Shown one piece after another: positions 1-5,102 of a stretch of DNA of 7,219 nt. This stretch comes from Chlamydiota bacterium (GTDB lineage: Bacteria; Chlamydiota; Chlamydiia; Chlamydiales; Rhabdochlamydiaceae): positions 1 through 7,219 of the forward strand of contig JAAKFC010000079.1 in the NCBI GenBank assembly GCA_011065225.1. Reading direction: 5' to 3'. The notes under the pieces were generated by a model, which was not told the DNA's origin, searched no databases, and saw nothing but the letters and a program-made list of their open reading frames with translations. A program made the translations under genes and the position numbers. Each line of letters starts with the position of its first letter. Within the stretch, counting starts at the first letter, position 1.

Positions 1-374
1 GATGTACAGTTCTTCACAACACTATAACATCCAATCAAACAGAGATTGCCAAGCTTGTCATTCAAAAAATCGGCCAGAATTTCAATCCAATTGTATTCAA
101 CATTCAAAACGAGTTTGGCCAAACAGCTCTTCACACAGCCATAAATTATCGTGAAAAAGAGGTTGCTACGTTTCTCATTGAAAAGGGCAACTCAAATCTA
201 ATAACTTATCAAGACACAAAGGGTCTTACAGCCCTTCACTATCTCATACGCATAGAAAACGAAGAGGGACTAGACGAACAAGAAAAATATATTAAAGGTA
301 TTCTTGAAAAAGCCGAAGAAAATCTATCAGTAACTAAAATTGCAACCCAAATCAATCAATTAACTCTCTTTTAA
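1..374 (+). CDS. Ankyrin-repeat protein, C-terminal part (5' end outside window)
   Basis: The frame with codons starting at position 3 is open from the left edge to TAA at 372-374, giving 123 residues of a larger protein. I see about three ankyrin units spaced by roughly 35 residues. Each carries the T-x-LH core: TVLHNTI near the start, then GQTALHTAI and GLTALHYLI, with LLxxGA-like positions such as VATFLIEKG between them. The last repeat is followed by a charged helix (ENEEGLDEQEKYIKGILEKAEE) and a short polar tail, so the real C-terminus is present. Ankyrin repeats bind proteins, and in intracellular bacteria such proteins are often secreted host-interacting effectors. That role is inference here because no secretion signal is visible. 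The stretch looks clearly more AT-rich than the genes to its right, which is compatible with later acquisition. Confidence 0.85.
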   Translation, partial: CTVLHNTITSNQTEIAKLVIQKIGQNFNPIVFNIQNEFGQTALHTAINYREKEVATFLIEKGNSNLITYQDTKGLTALHYLIRIENEEGLDEQEKYIKGILEKAEENLSVTKIATQINQLTLF

Positions 375-376
375 CA

Positions 377-441
377 TGATATATATCAAAGTAAAATTCA
401 GTCGCAAAATAGCCTGATTTATGGTATTCTTCCATATCATG
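377..441. repeat. Short palindrome and inverted repeat in the ankyrin/desulfurase gap
   Basis: TGATATATATCA (377-388) is a perfect 12-bp palindrome just after the ankyrin stop. CATGATAT (375-382) is also repeated inverted as ATATCATG (434-441), the second copy covering the start codon of the next gene. A further small dyad, TATGG/CCATA, lies at 420-436. The region is AT-rich and these could arise by chance. There is no T-run that would make a convincing intrinsic terminator for the ankyrin gene. Confidence 0.3.
397..425 (+). promoter_or_regulatory. Candidate promoter of the cysteine desulfurase gene
   Basis: TTCAGT (397-402) and TATGGT (420-425) are spaced by 17 bases and resemble weak -35 and -10 boxes. 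A start site near 432 would leave only a very short leader before the ATG at 439. The match is modest (TATGGT fits four of six consensus bases) and this is a suggestion only. Confidence 0.25.
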
Positions 442-1542
442 ATAAGTAAAATTTTTTTAGACAACAACGGAACTACGCAGCTCGATCCCCTAGTGGTAAA
501 GGCAATGCTTGCTGAGCTTGAAATGGGACCTGCCAATCCTTCGAGTGTCCATAGCTTTGGAAGGGCTGCCCATGTGCGCCTGGCAAAAGCTCGTGAGGGT
601 ATTGCGCAATGTCTCGGAGTCCAGCCCTCTGAGCTGATTTTTACTTCGAGTGGGACAGAGTCCCTGAATTTGGCCATTTTGGGCCTCAGGCCAAAAGGGC
701 ACATCATCACAAGCAAAATCGAGCATGTCGCTGTTTACAATACAATCGCCAGTCTGCAAAATCCGATCACCTATCTGCCTGTGGGCAAAGAAGGACACAT
801 ACAAATTTCTAATCTGGAAGCTGCGATTGGGCCTGATACCTCACTGATTGCCCTGAGCGCTGTCAATAATGAAACGGGGGTAAAAAATCCCATGCAAGAA
901 ATTGCCGCAATTGCAGAGCGCTATGGAATCTCGTTTGTGGTCGATGGGATTGCTCTTTTGGGCAAAGAGGTTTTTACGATTCCGTCAGGAATCAGCGCTA
1001 TGGCCTTTTCTGCCCATAAGGTCCATGGGCCAAAAGGAGTGGGGCTCTTGTATGTGAAAAAGGGGTGCAAAATGCATCCTATGCTGATGGGTGGTGGGCA
1101 AGAATCCTCCCGCAGAGCTGGTACGGAAAATTTATCTGGGATCATTGGCTTTGCCAAAGCTATTGACCTACTCAATCCTGAGTCAATCCGGCATATGGAG
1201 CGCATGCGAGATTTTTTGGAAAGAGGGCTAGAAGGTGTGCAAATCAATGGCACGGGTCCTCGTGTTTGCAACACATCAAGTATCACATTTCCTGGCATGG
1301 ACGGAGAAACTCTGCTCATTCAGCTTGACCAAATGGGCATTGCTGCGAGTATGGGATCCGCCTGTTCTGCTGGTGCTTTAGAACCTTCAAGGGTTTTGCT
1401 TGAAATGGGCCTTTCTCGCAAGGAAACTCTTTCTACTTTACGCTTCTCGGTTTCACGCTTTACAACGCAAGCAGAAATCGAAGTAGTGCTAGAGTATGTT
1501 CGCAAAGTGCTTTCACCGAAAGGAGCAAAGATTTTTTCCTAG
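439..1542 (+). CDS. Cysteine desulfurase, NifS/IscS-type (class V aminotransferase fold)
   Basis: This PLP enzyme family takes sulfur from L-cysteine as an enzyme persulfide, releasing alanine, to feed Fe-S cluster assembly and thiolation. The 367-residue length is a little short of IscS. It opens with the family start I-F-L-DNNGTT. Visible landmarks are SGTE (71-74, PLP phosphate site), EH (95-96, ring-stacking His), NNETG (143-147, Asn at PLP), D169 (pyridine N), SAHK with Schiff-base K194, GPKG (197-200), GGGQE and RRAGTEN (218-231), and the persulfide loop GSACSAG with C309 of the short group-I type. The residue that normally follows D169 as VDAxQ is missing: the sequence reads VDGIA, so the PLP-contacting Gln is Ala172. 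I chose the ATG at 439 over 421 because it starts directly before the conserved N-terminus and 421 falls inside the candidate -10 box. No clear Shine-Dalgarno is seen. Neighbours suggest equivalence to the chlamydial NifS-related gene beside tlyC. Confidence 0.9.
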   Translation: MISKIFLDNNGTTQLDPLVVKAMLAELEMGPANPSSVHSFGRAAHVRLAKAREGIAQCLGVQPSELIFTSSGTESLNLAILGLRPKGHIITSKIEHVAVYNTIASLQNPITYLPVGKEGHIQISNLEAAIGPDTSLIALSAVNNETGVKNPMQEIAAIAERYGISFVVDGIALLGKEVFTIPSGISAMAFSAHKVHGPKGVGLLYVKKGCKMHPMLMGGGQESSRRAGTENLSGIIGFAKAIDLLNPESIRHMERMRDFLERGLEGVQINGTGPRVCNTSSITFPGMDGETLLIQLDQMGIAASMGSACSAGALEPSRVLLEMGLSRKETLSTLRFSVSRFTTQAEIEVVLEYVRKVLSPKGAKIFS

Positions 1543-1548
1543 GAGAAT

Positions 1549-1601
1549 GCTCTGGAGAGCGGAGCAAACTCAAATCGAGTTTGTGAAGCTTGAAGAGCTT
1601 C
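1549..1601. terminator. Cluster of three hairpins between convergent genes (possible bidirectional terminator)
   Basis: Three small perfect stem-loops lie in tandem just past the desulfurase stop and before the end of the minus-strand operon. They are GCTC/GAGC (1549-1560, 4-base loop), CAAACTC/GAGTTTG (1565-1583, 5-base loop) and GAAGCT/AGCTTC (1585-1601, 5-base loop). Their place between convergent genes suits transcription end or 3'-end protection. No proper U-tract follows on either strand, so they are not textbook intrinsic terminators. Confidence 0.4.
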
Positions 1602-1656
1602 TCATAGGGAAAAAGACTGCTCCTATTGTCGGTGGAATGACTTTGCGAACATACTC

Positions 1657-2889
1657 TCAATAAACTGTCCGCACCGCAATTTTCTTAGGACCGAGCAGCG
1701 GAGCATCTTCGACTGTGAGCTCGAATTGATCGACATGAACAGATTCTCCTTTTTCGGGAGGATGGCCGAGTTTTTTCTCAACGAGTTCTTCAAGTGTTTG
1801 GGTATCGCCTGGCTCGAGATGGACGTGATATTTTCGATTAAAATCTTTGATGTGCATGTCGCCTGGAAAGGTCCGATCGACGATCACATGATGCATGCGC
1901 GGTACTATCCCTTCAAAGGATTCCCAATCATCAGTTTTGCCAAAAATTGAGTCGATGATCTCATCGAGGGTGAGAAATCCCGTTGCATGCCCTGCATCGT
2001 TGAGAACGACTGCAATACTTTGATTATTGCGCCGAAACTGCTTTAGGATTTGTAAAATGGAGCTATTTTCTGTGATGAACCAGGCTGGGCGGGCATAATC
2101 GCGCACTTTTACTTCCTCTGTAATGCGCAAAAGATCTCTTGGATAGACAATCCCCTGGACCTGGCGCGGATCGCGCTGATAAATCGGCAGAAATGAGGTA
2201 TAGCTGTAATTGAGAAGGGTGCGCATCTCCCCCACTGTGCAAAAAGAGGGAACCATCTGTACTTCACCCAGCGGCGACATGAGCTGCTTGGCCACTTTTC
2301 CCTTTAGAGAAAAAATATTGGCCACAACGGTGTTGATTTCTCTTGTGGGTCCTTGTTCTTCTTCTCTTTGTTCAAACATGTGCTGGAGGTCTTCACGAGA
2401 AAGATAAAGGCCTTCGCGAATCGGACAGCGGAGCAGAGCATTGATCCCCCGGCAAATGAGATCAAAAAACCAAATGAGAGGGCGAAGGATAAACGAAAAG
2501 ACATAGAGAATGGGCACGCCCAACATGGCCGCATGTTCGGCATAGCGACGTCCCGCAAACATTGGGGCGAGCTCCGCAATAACGATGACGAGTAAAATTT
2601 GAGTAAGTGGGGCCCAGTCGGGATTGAGACCAATCGCATCATAGAAACGCCTAGAACACTCTGAGCCGATTTGCAGAGAAGCGTTCACTCCGATCAATGT
2701 AGCACCAAAAAGAAGGGTAGGACGATCTAGTAAATAATGGAGCCATTTTGCCCTTCTTTTATTCTGTTTGACAAAGTACTGCAATCGGACCTTGTTGAAG
2801 GAGACGCAGGCCATTTCGAGCATGGCAAAAACCCCTTGCGTGAGGAGGAACAAAATCGTGAGAAAGAAATAAAGCTTCGGATCGGTCAT
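1657..2889 (-). CDS. Divergent CNNM (DUF21)/CBS-pair/CorC-HlyC membrane protein, paralogue 2 (TlyC-like)
   Basis: The protein has 410 residues and the architecture of the CorC/CNNM family, which is linked to Mg2+/Co2+ transport. It is often misnamed hemolysin TlyC. Hydrophobic segments lie at about 6-28, 58-75, 95-112 and 122-150. They are followed by a CBS pair (about 200-260 and 265-318) and a C-terminal CorC_HlyC domain (about 325-405). Compared with its neighbour it has lost the signature residues. The usual S-A-S-E-T-A reads FAMLEMACVS (21-30), the E-x-x-P-K motif reads ELAPM (106-110), and the CBS2 D-E-Y-G-x-x-x-G reads LNDAGHATG. The GVN of the membrane domain (67-69) is kept. The start is supported by GGAGG at 2902-2898, eight bases before the ATG, and by a 4-bp ATGA overlap with the upstream gene. 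This is the last gene of the minus-strand operon. It may be a structural or regulatory partner of the canonical copy, which is inference. Confidence 0.88.
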   Translation of the reverse strand: MTDPKLYFFLTILFLLTQGVFAMLEMACVSFNKVRLQYFVKQNKRRAKWLHYLLDRPTLLFGATLIGVNASLQIGSECSRRFYDAIGLNPDWAPLTQILLVIVIAELAPMFAGRRYAEHAAMLGVPILYVFSFILRPLIWFFDLICRGINALLRCPIREGLYLSREDLQHMFEQREEEQGPTREINTVVANIFSLKGKVAKQLMSPLGEVQMVPSFCTVGEMRTLLNYSYTSFLPIYQRDPRQVQGIVYPRDLLRITEEVKVRDYARPAWFITENSSILQILKQFRRNNQSIAVVLNDAGHATGFLTLDEIIDSIFGKTDDWESFEGIVPRMHHVIVDRTFPGDMHIKDFNRKYHVHLEPGDTQTLEELVEKKLGHPPEKGESVHVDQFELTVEDAPLLGPKKIAVRTVY

Positions 2890-4118
2890 TTGGGAAGCCT
2901 CCGGACATAAAGGCGCCTTACTCTTTTTTCATCAGAAGCAAGAACATGAAAAAGGAGATTTTTATATGTGTATTTATAGCCACTTTTAGGAATATCTCCC
3001 AGAATTTCGGTGAGCCACCCCCCTACCGTCACCATGTGGTTTTCACTTTTGATCACAACATCGAAGAGATTTTCGAGCTCATTGATCTCTAATTTTCCAC
3101 TCGCAATGATCACATCGTCCCCAGAACGGGTATAGCGCGCTTTCTCATCGCGCCGATCAAAAATCTCCCCCACTACTGCTTCCACCAAATCTTCGAGTGT
3201 GATCAGTCCGGAAAATGCCCCATACTCATCCACCACAATCGCAAGGGATTCCCTCTTTTCATACATCTGGTCAAGTAGAGACTTAGCAGAGATTGTTTCC
3301 GGAACAAAGAACGGTTTTTTGAAAAGAGGGCGGATGTCCTCATTCTCTTTTAAAGACTCGCGATGAAGGAAAAACTCCCCGCTGGTGATAATTCCAACAA
3401 CGTTATCAATATCTCCTTCGCAGACAGGGATTCGGCTGCACTCTTGATCGACAAAGAGATGGATCAATTTGGAGATGGGCTCTGCCATTTCAAAAAAAAG
3501 GACTTCTTCTCTGGGGCGCAAAAATTCTTTTGCAGTCGACTCTTGCAAATGCAGGTATCCGCGCATCAGCTCCGCCTCATCTTCTGCGAGAACTCCACGT
3601 GCTTTCGAAGCTAGCAATGCATGCTGCAGCTCATCGGTCGAGGTTTCTTTTTCCTCACGTAAGAAAAAGAACATGATACGTGAAACCACCGTAGTCATTC
3701 GGATGAGGACAACACGAATGGGGAAAATCATCTTCTTCACTACCCAGAGAAATTTCGAGACTCTGGGCGAGAATCGAACATTATTGGCAATGCCAATCGA
3801 TTTGGGAATGAATTCGCCAAAAGTAAGTGTAAGTGCAAGAGGAACACCCACATTGAGCCACCATCCGGATATCACCCCAAAAATATTAGAAACGACATTT
3901 TGGACCAAAATATTCACGATCACATTGATCATGATGAGCGTGATGAGTAAGTTCCTCGGGGAATCGAGCAATTTTGCCACGAGCTGTTTACTTGTATTCT
4001 TACTCTTTCGAAAAGCCTGCACTTGCATGGAGGATAGGGAAAAAAAAGCCGTTTCAGATGCAGAAAAAAGGGCTGAGCCCAAAATTAAAAGGATAAGAAT
4101 AAAAATAAGAAGGATCAT
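2886..4118 (-). CDS. Canonical CNNM (DUF21)/CBS-pair/CorC-HlyC transporter-like protein, paralogue 1 (TlyC-like)
   Basis: This 410-residue inner-membrane protein of the CorC/CNNM family is probably involved in divalent cation (Mg2+/Co2+) homeostasis. The hemolysin name for this family is historical. The membrane domain shows FSASETAF (18-25), INVIVNIL (64-71) and GEFIPKSIG (101-109), all family signatures. Hydrophobic segments lie at about 2-24, 57-80, 88-105 and 124-152. The CBS pair spans about 195-256 and 262-320, with VVDEYGAFSGLITLEDL (295-311) typical of CBS2 in this family and EAVVGEI at its end. The CorC_HlyC domain (about 330-406) starts at DDVIIASGKLEI. Start and stop are each in 4-bp ATGA overlaps with the neighbouring genes, so translation is probably coupled. 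No strong separate ribosome site is seen at its own start. The adjacent second copy of identical length points to an old tandem duplication. Confidence 0.92.
   Translation of the reverse strand: MILLIFILILLILGSALFSASETAFFSLSSMQVQAFRKSKNTSKQLVAKLLDSPRNLLITLIMINVIVNILVQNVVSNIFGVISGWWLNVGVPLALTLTFGEFIPKSIGIANNVRFSPRVSKFLWVVKKMIFPIRVVLIRMTTVVSRIMFFFLREEKETSTDELQHALLASKARGVLAEDEAELMRGYLHLQESTAKEFLRPREEVLFFEMAEPISKLIHLFVDQECSRIPVCEGDIDNVVGIITSGEFFLHRESLKENEDIRPLFKKPFFVPETISAKSLLDQMYEKRESLAIVVDEYGAFSGLITLEDLVEAVVGEIFDRRDEKARYTRSGDDVIIASGKLEINELENLFDVVIKSENHMVTVGGWLTEILGDIPKSGYKYTYKNLLFHVLASDEKRVRRLYVRRLPK
2898..2902 (-). promoter_or_regulatory. Shine-Dalgarno GGAGG for the second CNNM gene
   Basis: On the minus strand GGAGG lies inside the last codons of the upstream CNNM gene (Arg-Arg-Leu-Pro-Lys), eight bases before the ATG at 2889. 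It fixes the start of the downstream gene and suggests substantial reinitiation or independent ribosome loading in addition to the ATGA overlap. Confidence 0.65.
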
Positions 4119-4441
4119 TCGTTGTCAAAATACACTTTGGTTTGCCCAAATGGCACCATACCAAGGTGTTTTTTTAAGAGCATTTCTATCCATGCGGGAT
4201 CGGATTGGCTCCCGATTTCCAGCAAGAGGTCCTCTCGCTTGTCGCGGGCCAAAACAAGCTGTTTCTCAAGAAAATTCACTTTCCCCTTTAAGTCCACATA
4301 GAGCTCTTTTTTCTCGTGCATCGCATGCAGATACAGCCCATAGCAAAATAAAAGGAGCAAAATTGTCCACCAACAGCGAAAGAAAAATATGTAGAGGGCG
4401 TTTTCTCTTGATTTCATTCCACAAGTATCTCTAAACCCCAT
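4115..4441 (-). CDS. Small membrane coiled-coil protein, FtsB/DivIC-like (septum formation initiator family)
   Basis: The protein has 108 residues from ATG 4441, or 100 from ATG 4417. It has a short basic N-terminus, one transmembrane helix (about 16-40, FFFRCWWTILLLLFCYGLYL) and a heptad-like charged helix (about 42-78). It ends in a block reading SDPAWIEMLLKKHLGMVPFGQ (79-99). That order, and the closing pattern I-E-x-x-x-(K/R)-x-x-LGMV-x-x-G-(E/Q)-x-x-(V/Y), is what FtsB and DivIC show. In other bacteria these bind FtsL and FtsQ/DivIB and activate the septal synthase FtsW/FtsI. The assignment rests on architecture and this C-terminal motif, not on a search. The gene sits 18 bases after dcd and overlaps the CNNM gene by 4 bp, so it belongs to the operon. 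The first ATG lies inside a CCCCA/TGGGG hairpin with no Shine-Dalgarno, so ATG 4417 is a fair alternative start. A lipid or ion-channel accessory protein cannot be excluded. Confidence 0.7.
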   Translation of the reverse strand: MGFRDTCGMKSRENALYIFFFRCWWTILLLLFCYGLYLHAMHEKKELYVDLKGKVNFLEKQLVLARDKREDLLLEIGSQSDPAWIEMLLKKHLGMVPFGQTKVYFDNE

Positions 4442-4448
4442 TTTGGGG
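4436..4448 (-). promoter_or_regulatory. GC hairpin covering the first ATG of the FtsB/DivIC-like gene
   Basis: CCCCA and TGGGG pair around a three-base loop, with the ATG (4441-4439, minus strand) formed by loop and stem bases. In mRNA this would hide the start codon. It lies in the 18-base dcd spacer and has no following U-run of terminator length, so it looks more like a translation control or a sign that the later ATG is used. Confidence 0.35.
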
Positions 4449-4459
4449 AAAAGAAAATA

Positions 4460-5026
4460 TTAAGCAATAGGTAATGTGATTTCCATTTGACCCATGTACT
4501 TCCCGTTCCTATCAGCATAAGAGACCTCGCACACCTCAGCTGCTTGATAAAAAAGGACTTGGGCCAATCCTTCATTGGCATAGATTTTTGCAGGCAAAGG
4601 AGTCGTATTGGAAATTTCGAGGGTCACATACCCCTCCCATTCCGGCTCGAAAGGAGTGACATTGACAATGATGCCGCAACGTGCATAAGTCGATTTCCCA
4701 ATACAGAGGGTCAGAATATCGCGAGGAATGCGAAAATACTCGACACTTTTCGCTAAAGCAAAAGAATTGGGGGGAATGATACATTCATCTCCCACTACAT
4801 CGACAAAGGCACTCTCATCAAAATTCTTAGGATCTACGAGCGAGTTGTACAAATTCGTAAAAACCTTGAACTCTCTTGAGACACGCAGATCATAGCCATA
4901 ACTAGAAAGGCCATAGCTGACAATTTTTTTTCCCTCTTCTTCTCGCACGAGGCCATCCACAAAAGGCTCAATCATCTTTTTTTCTTGTGCCATCTTCCGA
5001 ATCCATCGATCAGACTGCAAGCTCAT
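4460..5026 (-). CDS. dcd: dCTP deaminase
   Basis: The enzyme deaminates dCTP to dUTP and ammonia in the cytoplasm. This is the first step of the route to dUMP and dTMP, and the enzyme works as a homotrimer of the dUTPase fold. The 188-residue length matches the family. Visible motifs are SYGYDLRVS (42-50), PNSFALAKSVEYF (86-98), GKSTYAR (110-116, with S112 and R116 in the active site), VNVTPFEPEWEG (121-132) and VTLEISN (134-140) with catalytic E137. The C-terminal nucleotide lid reads GKYMGQMEITLP (175-186), keeping K176, Y177 and Q180, but the usual Gly two after that Gln is Glu182. The start at 5026 is fixed by AAGGAG six bases upstream; a longer in-frame extension only mirrors ruvB. It is the first gene of the minus-strand operon and diverges from ruvB. 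A bifunctional deaminase/dUTPase is less likely because the sequence follows the bacterial Dcd type. Confidence 0.95.
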   Translation of the reverse strand: MSLQSDRWIRKMAQEKKMIEPFVDGLVREEEGKKIVSYGLSSYGYDLRVSREFKVFTNLYNSLVDPKNFDESAFVDVVGDECIIPPNSFALAKSVEYFRIPRDILTLCIGKSTYARCGIIVNVTPFEPEWEGYVTLEISNTTPLPAKIYANEGLAQVLFYQAAEVCEVSYADRNGKYMGQMEITLPIA

Positions 5027-5032
5027 AACAAT

Positions 5033-5038
5033 CTCCTT
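5033..5038 (-). promoter_or_regulatory. Shine-Dalgarno AAGGAG of dcd
   Basis: On the minus strand AAGGAG ends six bases before ATG 5026 and is preceded by a run of nine A (T on the + strand, 5037-5045). It is the clearest ribosome site in the window and decides the dcd start. Confidence 0.75.
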
Positions 5039-5055
5039 TTTTTTTATGACAATAA

Positions 5056-5075
5056 AGGTATCATATACCTGGTAT
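5056..5075. promoter_or_regulatory. Perfect 6-3-6 dyad with a third half-site in the dcd/ruvB divergent promoter
   Basis: AGGTAT (5056-5061) and ATACCT (5065-5070) form a perfect inverted repeat with spacer CAT. A further GGTAT follows at 5071-5075, making a second overlapping dyad ATACC-T-GGTAT (5065-5075). The element covers the candidate -10 box of dcd and touches that of ruvB, the position of an operator able to act on both genes. Part of the symmetry could come simply from back-to-back -10 boxes. Confidence 0.45.
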
Positions 5076-5087
5076 AAGAGTTTTCTA
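5060..5087 (-). promoter_or_regulatory. Candidate sigma70-type promoter of dcd operon
   Basis: Reading the minus strand, TAGAAA (5087-5082, four of six to consensus) is followed after 16 bases by TATGAT (5065-5060, five of six). Transcription would begin near 5053, giving a leader of about 26 bases with the strong ribosome site. No other promoter-like pair is apparent before the three downstream genes, so one transcript for the operon is likely. Confidence 0.4.
5073..5078 (+). promoter_or_regulatory. Candidate -10 box of ruvB
   Basis: TATAAG matches five of six -10 bases and would place a start near 5085, about 18 bases before the ruvB ATG. No good -35 box exists at 16-18 bases; ATGACA at 5046-5051 is 21 bases away. 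Support is therefore weak. Confidence 0.3.
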
Positions 5088-5102
5088 GCTAGAGATAAAA
5101 TT

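Noticed and set aside
421..438. Earlier ATG for the cysteine desulfurase adding six residues
   Set aside because: There is no ribosome site, the ATG falls in the candidate -10 box, and family members begin close to the I-F-L-DNN segment.
921..1319. Minus-strand frame inside the desulfurase gene
   Set aside because: The opposite strand encodes a complete PLP enzyme with all motifs in frame. The antisense frame shows no domain or ribosome site.
3469..4434. Long + strand open frame (321 codons) across the CNNM and FtsB/DivIC-like genes
   Set aside because: It is antisense to two well-supported genes, reads as Arg/Ser-rich sequence without any recognisable domain, and has no ribosome site. It is a shadow of the real frames.
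5037..5045. Nine-base T-run before dcd as a phase-variable tract
   Set aside because: It sits upstream of the ribosome site and outside any coding frame or promoter spacer I propose, so length changes would have little obvious effect.
5046..5102. Earlier ATG for RuvB adding 19 residues
   Set aside because: It lies upstream of the likely start of transcription, has only a T-run before it, and RuvB proteins do not carry such an extension.
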